Counted from the first letter of the stretch, positions 54,872 through 63,302 are shown. The stretch: DNA of 64,000 nucleotides from Methylophaga sp. (GCA_002733505.1 NVVW01000008.1:1-64000); one strand, 5' to 3'. The notes: generated by a model not told the origin, from the sequence alone. Numbers and translations are program-made.

Positions 54872-55607
54872 ACATCTCTATAAGAAAAATACCCATAGTT
54901 GGATGGTAATGGGGCGAGACCCTGACAAACGTCAAGAAGTAATTGATACCAATCAATATTTAATACAGAACAATGGACGTGGCTTATTGCTTGATCCCGG
55001 CGGCATAGAGAACTTTGCAGTTGTGGCAGCTGAATTTTCTAAGCACTTTGAATTAGCTAATGTTGAAGCTATTTTTGCCTCGCACCAAGATCCTGATGTT
55101 ATTTCTTCGTTGGCATTATGGATTCAGACAAATCCAAAGCTGGTAGTGTATGTACCTCAAATTTGGGTGAGTTTTATTTCACACTTTGGTGTAAAAGAAG
55201 AAAATATGCGCCCAATTCCGGATGAAGGTGGTGTGATTACATTAGGTGGCCATGATTTAGAAGTTATTCCGCAACATTACCTACATTCATCTGGCTGTTT
55301 ATCGCTTTATGATCCTGATGCGAAGATTTTATTTTCAGGAGATATTGGTGCTGCTTTATTGCCAGACGATAACACGGATATGTTTGTAACAGACTTTGAT
55401 GAACATACAAAAATGATGGAATATTTTCACCGCCGTTGGATGCCTTCAAATTCAGCAAAATTACGCTGGATAGCAGAGGTACGAAAACGTGATATTGAAA
55501 TGCTTTGTCCTCAACATGGCTCTATATTTAAAGGCGATGATGTGGCGAAATTCTTATCATGGTTTGAAAACCTAGATGTCGGCACGGGTTGGAGTGGCGT
55601 ACGATAA
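54861..55607 (+). CDS. ODP-like diiron/metallo-beta-lactamase-fold protein
   Basis: This 248-residue metallo-beta-lactamase-fold protein is most like ODP, the oxygen-binding diiron protein that serves chemotaxis in Treponema, and the lactamase half of flavodiiron proteins. The likely metal ligands are H75, D77 and D79 (SHQDPD), a histidine at 139 or 142, D161 (FSGDIG) and H219 (CPQHGS). No flavodoxin domain is attached, so it should sense rather than reduce O2. The start is ATG 54861, with AGAGGA 9 bases upstream, inside the end of the MCP-like gene. Confidence 0.78.
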   Translation: MLVEHLYKKNTHSWMVMGRDPDKRQEVIDTNQYLIQNNGRGLLLDPGGIENFAVVAAEFSKHFELANVEAIFASHQDPDVISSLALWIQTNPKLVVYVPQIWVSFISHFGVKEENMRPIPDEGGVITLGGHDLEVIPQHYLHSSGCLSLYDPDAKILFSGDIGAALLPDDNTDMFVTDFDEHTKMMEYFHRRWMPSNSAKLRWIAEVRKRDIEMLCPQHGSIFKGDDVAKFLSWFENLDVGTGWSGVR

Positions 55608-55627
55608 AAGCCGACAAAGAATTAATT

Positions 55628-55672
55628 TATACCCGTGACCATTTAATTTTCAGTTTCAATGATCATAGGTAT
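55628..55672. repeat. Deleted remnant of repeat family B
   Basis: TATACCCGTGACCATTTAAT at the left, and CAATGATCATAGGTAT at the right, correspond to the two ends of family B elements with most of the interior missing. It lies between the ODP-like gene and the nuclease gene. Confidence 0.5.
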
Positions 55673-55689
55673 GCAGGTAAAATAAGCCT

Positions 55690-56538
55690 ATGAAATCAAT
55701 AATCAATGGAATGATCTTAATTGGCCTGCTTGTGCAGGTGAATTTTTTGCTGGCAGATATATATCGTAGCCAAGATGCAGATGGTAATATTAGTTATTCT
55801 GACAAGCCAACAGAAAATGCAATACTGCAAGCCCTAAACATAATACCGCAGCGTTATAAGAATAAAGTAGCGTATGTTTATGATGGCGATACCATTAAAC
55901 TAGAAAATGGTAAAAAAATACGCTTATTAGGGATCGATACGCCTGAAGTAGCGAGCCATTATCAGAAAGCAACGCCGGGTGGCAACGCCGCAAAAAAATG
56001 GTTAAAAAAGCAATTAGACGGATCTGATGTTTATTTAGAATATGATCAGCAACAACGTGATAAATATAAGCGATTATTAGCACATGTTTTTCTCGAAAAT
56101 GGTGAGCATATCAATACTGCTTTAGTGAAAAATGGCTTGGCCATTGTCAACTTATTCCCACCTAATTTTCGCTATAAAGATGAATTGTTAGCAGCTCAAA
56201 AAGTTGCCCAGCAGCAACAGCTTGGTATGTGGGCGATGAAACGCTATCAACTCACATCAGCAGATAAAGTAAGAAAGGTATCGGGCTGGAAACGCTATCA
56301 AGGCACAGTGCAATCAATCAAAAATAATCGCAAAACTGTACGACTTATCTTGAACAAAAAGCTAAGTGTTAAAATCGCTAAAGAACATCTATATTTATTT
56401 CCAGATCTTGAAAGCTATGTTGGTCAATCGGTCGAAGTTAGAGGCTGGTTATCTGGCAAAAAAGCACCCTTTTCGATATTAGTACGCCATCCAAGTGCAT
56501 TAATATTAGCTTCTCCATACGGAGATAGACAACACTAA
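55690..56538 (+). CDS. Secreted staphylococcal-nuclease-like protein (DUF4124 + SNase + OB-like tail)
   Basis: This 282-residue exported nuclease has a signal peptide (1-22), a short DUF4124-like segment (about 23-45, YRSQDADGNISYSDKP), and an SNase domain (about 58-195) with all catalytic residues visible: D65/D67-T (DGDT), R78 and D83-T-P-E86 (RLLGIDTPE), and R128 (YKRLLAHVF). The C-terminal region (about 205-275, QGTVQSIKNNRKTVRLIL) looks like an OB fold. It probably degrades nucleic acids outside the cytoplasm. Its end overlaps the convergent DUF423 gene by 33 bases. Confidence 0.85.
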   Translation: MKSIINGMILIGLLVQVNFLLADIYRSQDADGNISYSDKPTENAILQALNIIPQRYKNKVAYVYDGDTIKLENGKKIRLLGIDTPEVASHYQKATPGGNAAKKWLKKQLDGSDVYLEYDQQQRDKYKRLLAHVFLENGEHINTALVKNGLAIVNLFPPNFRYKDELLAAQKVAQQQQLGMWAMKRYQLTSADKVRKVSGWKRYQGTVQSIKNNRKTVRLILNKKLSVKIAKEHLYLFPDLESYVGQSVEVRGWLSGKKAPFSILVRHPSALILASPYGDRQH

Positions 56539-56883
56539 CCAAGCCAATATAAATAGTAGACCCCCTATTGGGGTTATCATGCCGATGCCCCTAACATTAA
56601 AGACACTCATCGCATACAGGCTGCCACAAAATAGCAGGATCCCGAGAAACATTAATATAGCTGAAGGTTTTAGCCAGAGATTATTGGGCAAATGAAAGGC
56701 CACTAGCCCGATAATGAGTAAACCTAGTGCATGATAAAAATGATATTGCACAGCGGTTTGATATACCACTAACATATCTGTAGTAAGTTTTGCTTTTAAA
56801 GTATGTGCGCCAAAAGCACCTAGTGCTACTGCGAACAAGGCATTTAGGCTTCCAAGAAAAATACATATTTTTGCTAATGTCAT
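56506..56883 (-). CDS. DUF423 membrane protein (YgdD-like)
   Basis: This 125-residue protein has four hydrophobic helices and the family motif ALGAFGAHTLK near the start plus QYHFYHALGLLIIG. The function of the family is unknown. The minus-strand gene ends inside the 3' end of the nuclease gene, an unusual convergent overlap. The start ATG 56883 has AAGGGATCACC upstream. Confidence 0.88.
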   Translation of the reverse strand: MTLAKICIFLGSLNALFAVALGAFGAHTLKAKLTTDMLVVYQTAVQYHFYHALGLLIIGLVAFHLPNNLWLKPSAILMFLGILLFCGSLYAMSVFNVRGIGMITPIGGLLFILAWLVLSISVWRS

Positions 56884-57021
56884 GGTGATCCCTTAACGAA
56901 TATTCAATACTTGTCTGCTTTTATGAAAGATTTCAGTGGGCATTCAAGTGCATTGATAAAAAACTGACCTCTGGCAACGAGTGGTGTTGGCAGTGGTCAA
57001 CTGCAACTTTGGGTTATGTTT

Positions 57022-57141
57022 TTATTCTCTATTTGACCAATAGTTTGGTATTCGATGCAAATGATAAATAGCCACAATTGCACGCTCTGTTGGGCTTAGC
57101 TCAAGAGCTTGGTCTAAAATCATATTTGCTGAATTTGCCAT
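57022..57141 (-). pseudogene. Truncated addiction-module (TIGR02574-like) antitoxin remnant
   Basis: A 39-codon frame starts at ATG 57141 after AGGGGTAA. Its first 24 residues (MANSANMILDQALELSPTER and AIVA) match the N-terminus of the small addiction-module antitoxin family, which is normally about 70-80 residues long. After that the similarity is lost and the frame stops at TAA. The partner toxin is absent. Probably a decayed toxin-antitoxin locus. Confidence 0.5.
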
Positions 57142-57211
57142 AATATTACCCCTGCCAAGATTTTAGCATATTTCAAATTTTGCCATATTTACGGACAAGG
57201 TTTTTTGAATA

Positions 57212-57294
57212 TATACCCGTGATCTTTCAAAATAGTAAAAAACCTCGTCATCCCGAGGAGCAAAAATGCACAGTTTGAATGATTACGGGCATAT
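57212..57294. repeat. Rearranged copy of repeat family B with repeat C insert
   Basis: TATACCCGTGATCTTTCAAA at the left, and TTTGAATGATTACGGGCATATA at the right, are the ends of family B. The middle holds CCTCGTCATCCCGAGG, a hairpin of the repeat C type. The right end forms the first codons of the transposase-remnant ORF. Confidence 0.6.
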
Positions 57295-57460
57295 ACCTTA
57301 TTTACTTACCCATGAAAAATACCCTCAACATGCCATTCCAAACACAACAAATGCACTTGATGGAGGTATATTTTCACCCTTAAAAACATTGCTCCGTGTT
57401 CACCTTGGGATCAGCAGAGAATTAAAAGAAAAGTTGATCGTATACTTGGAAAACCATTGA
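57266..57460 (+). pseudogene. C-terminal fragment of a DDE-type transposase
   Basis: The frame of 64 codons contains IPNTTNALDGGIFSPLKTLL and VHLGISRELKEKLIVYLENH, typical of the C-terminal end of a transposase family (IPNTTN-x-L-x-G followed by a basic helix). The rest of the gene is missing, and the first 12 or so codons are repeat B sequence, so it is a broken relic. Confidence 0.6.
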
Positions 57461-57612
57461 ATACTAGACTAAAAAAGACCCCGTTTTCACCATTAACTCT
57501 TTTTTTTCATAGTAATTTCTTGCCCTTAATAGGGTAATTGAAATTCTACTTTTAAGTGTTGTTATTTTTAGGGGAGATTACAGTCTTTAATCTTGGTAGT
57601 GACGATAAAGTG

Positions 57613-58134
57613 TTAGTTTTTTCGGTATTGCCAAGTAGGTTGCTGCTGGATATTAATAATATTGTGGTTAATTAGCCACTGTTTAGCATCAGCGGCATCG
57701 TTTTTAAACCACGCTTTGGCACTGCCTAATCGAAAGGTATAACCCCAGCTATCCATATCGGTCATCATTCTTTCTTTTCCTATGTTTGGCAAGTGATCTG
57801 CCAATAAGATTTGTAAATAACAGACGCCATTCTCTTCATCATAATCGCCTTCGGCATCAGTATCCAATTTAATGCGTCTAGCTGGATCCATACAGATATA
57901 GTGACCTGATTCATGTAGGGCAGAGTGAACGGGTGTATCGTTGCGTAAATAGAGTGTGTTGCCAACTAAACCTGCCTCACGTTCACCAAAAAAACTTCCG
58001 GGTATGGATTCATTATCAGCCACGGGTTTAATTTTAATTCCGTAAGGGTTAAGTAGCGTGCTAAGTTGTTGTTGGCGTAGCGAGGTACAATTTAAAACAT
58101 TAGTGGGATCGTCAGACACGGCGGGCATTGCCAA
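57613..58134 (-). CDS. Uncharacterised protein with HExxH zinc-protease motif
   Basis: This 173-residue protein contains H74-E75-S76-G77-H78 (ALHESGHYICMD), the zinc-binding motif of metallopeptidases. No signal peptide is clear. A third ligand could be one of the acidic residues near 97-101 (GDYDEENG). I do not recognise a family. The start overlaps the end of tcdA by 23 bases, so it should be translated with it. Confidence 0.65.
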   Translation of the reverse strand: MAMPAVSDDPTNVLNCTSLRQQQLSTLLNPYGIKIKPVADNESIPGSFFGEREAGLVGNTLYLRNDTPVHSALHESGHYICMDPARRIKLDTDAEGDYDEENGVCYLQILLADHLPNIGKERMMTDMDSWGYTFRLGSAKAWFKNDAADAKQWLINHNIINIQQQPTWQYRKN

Positions 58135-58849
58135 TAATATAATTGGTCACCATGCCTGCGAGGGTTAGGCCGAAAATAGAGGGCATATAACTCATGGTGC
58201 CATTGACGGCACGGGGACGACCTCGACTTACTTGTTCTGGTGGTAAGGCGGGAAGGGGAACTTCAATTGAATAAACGGTTTGAATGCCTTTGCCGACACC
58301 ACGTTTACGTAAATGTTGGCGTAGTTGCTTGGCTAGTTTGCACATTGATGTATCCATAATATCGCCAGTGCGGATCAATGACGGATCGAGCTTGCCACCT
58401 GCACCCATGCTAGCAAAAATAGGCATTTTATTGCGCCAGGCTGTTTCTATTAAGATGACTTTACTGCTCATGCTATCAATGGCATCGACGACCACATCAA
58501 ATTCTTGGGATAACACGTCAGGGATAGAGGTGGGCGTTAGAAATTCCGTATCAATGGTGACAATGCAGTCTGGATTAATATCTTTAATACGCTGCATCAT
58601 CACTTCAACTTTGAGTTGACCAATGGTTGAGTTTAGCGCGATCAGTTGTCGGTTTATATTTGATGCTGAAACGACATCATGATCGATCAAGGTAAGCCGA
58701 CCTACGCCCATTCTAGCCAGTGCTTCAGCGGTGAAAGAGCCAACGCCGCCCATGCCGGCAATAAGTACGTGGCTGGCTTGTAGGCGCTCGATGCCTTGAT
58801 CGCCAATTAATATATGGGTACGTTCGAAGAGTGGATTAGCATTTGTCAT
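58112..58849 (-). CDS. tcdA: tRNA threonylcarbamoyladenosine dehydratase
   Basis: This 245-residue E1-like enzyme (CsdL/YgdL) converts t6A37 of tRNA to its cyclic form ct6A. The ATP-binding motif is AGMGGVGSFTAEALARMGVG, with DHDVVSASNINRQ and the C-terminal RPRAVNGTMSYMPSIFGL as in E. coli TcdA. It is followed by, and overlaps, the HExxH gene. Confidence 0.93.
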   Translation of the reverse strand: MTNANPLFERTHILIGDQGIERLQASHVLIAGMGGVGSFTAEALARMGVGRLTLIDHDVVSASNINRQLIALNSTIGQLKVEVMMQRIKDINPDCIVTIDTEFLTPTSIPDVLSQEFDVVVDAIDSMSSKVILIETAWRNKMPIFASMGAGGKLDPSLIRTGDIMDTSMCKLAKQLRQHLRKRGVGKGIQTVYSIEVPLPALPPEQVSRGRPRAVNGTMSYMPSIFGLTLAGMVTNYIIGNARRV

Positions 58850-58894
58850 AAGGTATTTTAACGTATGGTTAAATTACTTGGAAACTTATTTTTA

Positions 58895-58926
58895 TTACCC
58901 TTCGATAGGCTCAGCGCGAACGGTGA
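58895..58926. repeat. Dispersed repeat with CTTCGATAGGCTCAGCGCGAACGG-type motif
   Basis: CCTTCGATAGGCTCAGCGCG followed by AACGGTGAG is a member of a short repeat widely seen in proteobacterial intergenic regions (GACAGGCTCAGG-ACGAACGG type). It starts the 366-base gap between tcdA and tgpA. Confidence 0.45.
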
Positions 58927-58966
58927 GTACAATCTTAGTTAGGCTCTAAATTAAGGGTAGTCATCC

Positions 58967-59197
58967 CGGTGGGCTTTTTATCCGGGATCTATTGTCTTTA
59001 CCTAGATTCTGACTAAGCTTGTGCTCAGCTTGACTGGGTAAACATGCCGAAACGAAGTAACCGTTAGGTTCAATGACAATTTATTTAGTATGGGCGTGTC
59101 AGCACCTTTCCAAGTAGTTTGGGCAAACTAGCTTACTTATTTTTTATAATACTCTTGCCCTGCTAGATTCCAGCTAAAAAGCCTACTGGAATGACGG
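58967..59197. repeat. Palindromic repeat family C, composite copy
   Basis: A 231-bp block has left end GTCATCCCGGTGGGCTTTTT and right end, reverse-complemented, GTCATTCCAGTAGGCTTTTT, forming imperfect terminal inverted repeats of about 32 bp. It contains the 29-bp core at 59013-59041, identical to 37671-37699. It fills most of the gap between tcdA and tgpA. No ORF is credible here. Confidence 0.65.
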
Positions 59198-59215
59198 GGA
59201 GATTTTAACCCCCCC

Positions 59216-61186
59216 TCATTTTTGTGGCTTAAATCTATTAACATATTGTTTTAATTGCTCTATTGACGCAGATTGATTGCCGTAATGCAAGTTAATATAG
59301 AGCTGTGTTATGTGATCTATTTCAATAGCATTATCGGGATAATATTGTTTTAGTCTATTAGCAAAATCGAGCGGGCCTTCGCTTATGCCGCGTTCAAGCG
59401 CTACTCTATTACAGAATGTTTGATAAAGCCGCGCAATGGGATCGTGATGTTTGCGACGGTAAAAAATAAATAGACTGATAATCAGCAACACGATACTAAT
59501 AGAAGCCACTAGCCAAGCCACCATTTTCTGCCAATCAGGGCTGGACATACCTAATTTGGCTAAAAATTCTTTTTGCAGTTTAGGGCCATAAGCTAAGATC
59601 CACTGGTTCCATTTATTATCGAGTGCATCTAAATTATTGCGTAGTGCTTGCCATAATTCAGCTAGCTTTTGGCTTTGAGCTATAAGCAAAGGCGAACGCA
59701 TTGTTAGTGGCATCACCATGCTCATGCCTTGTTCAATGCGTTCTTTTGATACCGCCGCTGTCGGATCGATGCGGATCCAACCTTTGCCTTGTATCCATAC
59801 CTCAGTCCAGGCATGGGCATCACGTTGGCGGATAACTAAGACGTTATTAATAGGGTTTATTTCGCCGCCTTGATAACCCGTAACAACACGGGTGGGCACA
59901 CCCGCAGCGCGCATTAATACGGTGAAACTGGCGGCATAGTGTTCACAAAACCCTCGGCGAGTTTCAAATAAAAACTGGTCAATAGTGTCGCCACTTAATG
60001 GCGTTGGGCTAAGCGTATAATAGAAATCTTGTTGATTAAAATGATTGAGTGCAAGTTCAATTATTTCATGGGGATGGGTTGTTTGTTGCCGCCATTGCTG
60101 TGCCAGTTGTTGTGTTCGAGGGTGCTGATTTTCAGGTAGCTGCAGTGCTAGCTGAAGAAATTCATCATGGCCAGCATTTAGTGTGTATTGGGTTTGTGAG
60201 CTGAGTTGATATTGTATGCGTTGTTTGATGTTGTCATCACTACGCAACTGGCCATCTTGAGTAAAATGCGTTTTTTCATCAGTAGGTAGCTGAGTGGGAA
60301 AATCAAGAGCAAATAACCATTTATTATTGTGTGCTTCTAGGGTTGTACTATAGCGATATATTTCACCTGAACTTACAATTTCTGGCGGGTTTGCGGTGTA
60401 TTGTTTTTCATCAAGCGCTGTCCATGTTGTGCCATCGGTGTGCCACAGCACGGGACCGCGCCAATATAAGCTAGATTGCGTAGGTATTTTGTCTGCAAAC
60501 TCGACTCTAAAAGCGATTTCATCAGATTGGATAAGCTGGCTTATTTTGCCAAGGGTCATACTATCATCAATGCCTGTTTTGGCATTATAGGCATCATCCG
60601 GCAAGCCCCATAATGGCCCTGCGATCCGTGGAAACAAGACAAACAGTAATATCATCAATGGCACCGCTTGCAATAACATTTTGCCCGCTAATTTAAGCTT
60701 GAACTTAGTGTGTATCGATTGAGTAAGATCGTTAAGGCTAATGAGGCTGGCGGTCATAATAATGACCACGACAAACATCAATGCGGCCGTGCCGATGCTT
60801 TGTGAATAGAAAAAGTTAGTTACGACAAGGAAATAACCTAAAAAACTACTAAGATAAAAATCACGGCTGGAGCGTATTTCAGTGACTTTAATGCCCAACA
60901 TAACGGTGAGTAAGGCCACCCCCGCATCACGACCAATCAAATTTCCGTAGTGTAATAACAGTAAGGTAACGGCAAATGCCGCAATGCTCAGTTGCAGCCA
61001 GCGTTGCTTTTTATACCGTTTAGAGGGCAACGGCCATGCGCGCCAGATATTCATACAGCGCCAGCCAATCATCGCCAGAAAAATAATCGCTACCCAGATG
61101 GGCTGATAATAAAAATGGGGTAGGGCGCCCAATGTTAGCCCCAGCATTAGCCACAGCAAAGACCTATTGGATGGTGCGTTATTCAT
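59216..61186 (-). CDS. tgpA: TgpA-like transmembrane transglutaminase (DUF3488)
   Basis: This 656-residue protein has about six N-terminal membrane helices (about 10-180, DUF3488), a periplasmic transglutaminase core (about 320-490) and a further helix near 552-574 with a C-terminal cytoplasmic tail. The catalytic cysteine is in RRGFCEHYAASF, the histidine in RDAHAWTEVW and the aspartate in IRIDPTA. TgpA is essential in Pseudomonas, but its substrate is unknown. It is the last gene of the moxR-DUF58-tgpA block and overlaps the DUF58 gene by 8 bases. Confidence 0.9.
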   Translation of the reverse strand: MNNAPSNRSLLWLMLGLTLGALPHFYYQPIWVAIIFLAMIGWRCMNIWRAWPLPSKRYKKQRWLQLSIAAFAVTLLLLHYGNLIGRDAGVALLTVMLGIKVTEIRSSRDFYLSSFLGYFLVVTNFFYSQSIGTAALMFVVVIIMTASLISLNDLTQSIHTKFKLKLAGKMLLQAVPLMILLFVLFPRIAGPLWGLPDDAYNAKTGIDDSMTLGKISQLIQSDEIAFRVEFADKIPTQSSLYWRGPVLWHTDGTTWTALDEKQYTANPPEIVSSGEIYRYSTTLEAHNNKWLFALDFPTQLPTDEKTHFTQDGQLRSDDNIKQRIQYQLSSQTQYTLNAGHDEFLQLALQLPENQHPRTQQLAQQWRQQTTHPHEIIELALNHFNQQDFYYTLSPTPLSGDTIDQFLFETRRGFCEHYAASFTVLMRAAGVPTRVVTGYQGGEINPINNVLVIRQRDAHAWTEVWIQGKGWIRIDPTAAVSKERIEQGMSMVMPLTMRSPLLIAQSQKLAELWQALRNNLDALDNKWNQWILAYGPKLQKEFLAKLGMSSPDWQKMVAWLVASISIVLLIISLFIFYRRKHHDPIARLYQTFCNRVALERGISEGPLDFANRLKQYYPDNAIEIDHITQLYINLHYGNQSASIEQLKQYVNRFKPQK

Positions 61187-62144
61187 ACAATGCTAATGCG
61201 GTTAAGCAGCGATGGCGATGCGTCTCACCATGACCAAAAGGAATGCTGTTATTTGGCAAGCTGAGACTATAAGACATGCCGGATGATTCAGCTTGTAATA
61301 CCCATTTACATAGCTGTGATAAGCGCGCTTCAACATTGTTAATTTGTGACACATCTTGCCAGTTAATCGCTAGCTGCCCGCCTTGTAATGTGCTAAATTG
61401 TTTGGTGCGTAATACGTCATCACGCGCCATTGCTTTCCATGCAATAGCATGAATAGGATCGCCCGTTCTATATCGATTAAACCCTGCAAAATCATCGGTA
61501 CCTTGCTGCTGTTGGCTGTTTAGTTTTTGCCCTTGTGCTGTCGCGTCAGGTAATGGCAATGTACCTTCGGGCTTGGGGTAAACCAGCGCAGCGTAGTTAT
61601 TGGGGAAATAACCCCATGTCGAATACAAGCCCAGTGGAAATTGGCTAGCAATGCGAATTTTACCTAGTGTGTATTTGCCGCGCTGTTGACTAGGGAGGGA
61701 ATATGAAAATCGCGTAGTATGCTGCGCTGTTAATGGTGATAATTGTTGTGGGTGAAGATAACCGGATAAGCTGCGAAAAGGGTTCCATGATTTCGATGTT
61801 TCTTGCTTGCTACTGATTTCAATATGATAACTATCGAAGTGTGATTGATTATCAAACACTAAACTGAAAATAATAGCTTGGCCACAAAAAACAGGTTTTG
61901 TAGTCGCCTGTGTCAGTTCAATTTTGGCTAGGTTACGGTAGGTATGTAACATCGCAACCAGCCCTAAACTACCCAGTAAAAAAGCTAAAACATGTCCTAA
62001 ACTATTACTGTAATTAATTGCGCCGAGCAATATTAAAATTAAAAATGCAGCATAGAGCAAACCAAAGCGGGTGGGGATGATAAATATTCGTCGCCCACGC
62101 AGTTGCTTAAAGCGTTGATACAGTTGACTTAGTGGCTGAGCCAT
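61179..62144 (-). CDS. DUF58-family protein
   Basis: This 321-residue protein has two N-terminal membrane helices (about 24-65) and the DUF58 signature FAGFNRYRTGDPIHAIAWKAM, with vWA-like structure expected. DUF58 proteins pair with MoxR ATPases, which are thought to act as chaperones for metal insertion or complex assembly. It lies between moxR and tgpA on the same strand. Confidence 0.9.
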   Translation of the reverse strand: MAQPLSQLYQRFKQLRGRRIFIIPTRFGLLYAAFLILILLGAINYSNSLGHVLAFLLGSLGLVAMLHTYRNLAKIELTQATTKPVFCGQAIIFSLVFDNQSHFDSYHIEISSKQETSKSWNPFRSLSGYLHPQQLSPLTAQHTTRFSYSLPSQQRGKYTLGKIRIASQFPLGLYSTWGYFPNNYAALVYPKPEGTLPLPDATAQGQKLNSQQQQGTDDFAGFNRYRTGDPIHAIAWKAMARDDVLRTKQFSTLQGGQLAINWQDVSQINNVEARLSQLCKWVLQAESSGMSYSLSLPNNSIPFGHGETHRHRCLTALALYE

Positions 62145-62158
62145 AATTTAGCTAAAAA

Positions 62159-63076
62159 TTAAGGAATGGCAACGTGAGAAATTAATTCTGCAACCACATC
62201 GCGATCTAAATAGGCATCACGTGTTTGCAGACGATGATTCACAATACTGGCAATAACGGCTTGCACATCCTCAGGTAATACTTGTTGCCGCCCTGCGATT
62301 AATGCCCATGCTTGAGCAGCGCGCAACATGCCTAAGCCTGCACGGGGTGACAAGCCAAAGTGGAATAGATCTGAATTGCGGGTATGTTCAAGTAATTGCT
62401 GGATATAATCAATAATTGCAGCAGAAGTATGAATGTTTTCAACTTCAGTTTGAATAGTGAGTAATTGTTCCGGTGAAATAACGGCCTGTAGTTGCTTTAA
62501 TTTATCTCGACTATTCTGACCTAGTAATAATTGCCGTTCAGCGTGTGCATCGGGATAGCCTATTTTAATACGCATCAAAAATCGGTCGAGTTGGGATTCT
62601 GGCAACGGGAAAGTGCCAATTTGGTTGGATGGATTTTGAGTGGCGATCACAAAAAAAGGTTCAACTAAATCGTAGGTTTCACCTTCAATACTTATTTGAC
62701 GTTCTTCCATTGCTTCAAGCAAGGCGCTTTGAGTGCGCGGTGTAGTACGATTAATTTCATCAGTCAATAATAGTTGGCAGAAAATAGGGCCTTTATGAAA
62801 AGTAAATTGCTGGGTTTTTCGGTCAAAAACAGATACACCTAAAATATCAGCCGGTAACATATCACTGGTAAATTGAACCCGCTGAAATGACAAGCCTAAA
62901 GTGCTGGCAAGGCTATGAGCCAAAGTGGTTTTGCCCACACCAGGCACATCTTCTATTAATAAATGTCCTTTAGCTAATAAACACGCTAAGGCAAGTTTTG
63001 TTATCTGTTCTTTGCCAAGAATAATGTCATTAAGGGTGTCAAGTATAGCTTTTATCGCGTTTGCAGTTGATGCCAT
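62159..63076 (-). CDS. MoxR-type AAA+ ATPase
   Basis: This 305-residue ATPase has Walker A in PGVGKTTLAHSLA (about 44-56), Walker B and sensor residues in LLLTDEINRTTPRTQSALLEAMEERQ, then the FVIATQNP motif. MoxR proteins work with DUF58/vWA partners, and the downstream genes here fit exactly. The start ATG 63076 has AAGGACAA upstream. The divergent region beyond holds repeat B copy 2. Confidence 0.93.
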   Translation of the reverse strand: MASTANAIKAILDTLNDIILGKEQITKLALACLLAKGHLLIEDVPGVGKTTLAHSLASTLGLSFQRVQFTSDMLPADILGVSVFDRKTQQFTFHKGPIFCQLLLTDEINRTTPRTQSALLEAMEERQISIEGETYDLVEPFFVIATQNPSNQIGTFPLPESQLDRFLMRIKIGYPDAHAERQLLLGQNSRDKLKQLQAVISPEQLLTIQTEVENIHTSAAIIDYIQQLLEHTRNSDLFHFGLSPRAGLGMLRAAQAWALIAGRQQVLPEDVQAVIASIVNHRLQTRDAYLDRDVVAELISHVAIP

Positions 63077-63139
63077 TAAGTTGTCCTTACAGAATAAGCG
63101 TAACTAATACAAAAGATCTCACGGAATTGTCTCATATTT

Positions 63140-63302
63140 TATACCCGTTATCATTCAAAATGCAGATTTTTAGCACGCATACTGGATGTGCTAGCTGCGT
63201 TATAATAGTGAGCAATAGAATAACTATTACATCACTATTATGCCTTGCTATCTCATCCATTATACGCACCAAAAAACCGCATTTTGAATGATAACGGGTA
63301 TA
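63140..63302. repeat. MITE-like repeat family B, copy 2 (best preserved)
   Basis: A 163-bp element with 24-bp perfect terminal inverted repeats beginning TATACCCGTTATCATTCAAA. TA dinucleotides at the borders suggest TA target duplication. The interior has an extended dyad around TAATAGTGAGCAATA, matching copy 1 (47786-47948). Short ORFs read through it (for example 63245 on) are products of the repeat, not genes. Confidence 0.8.
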
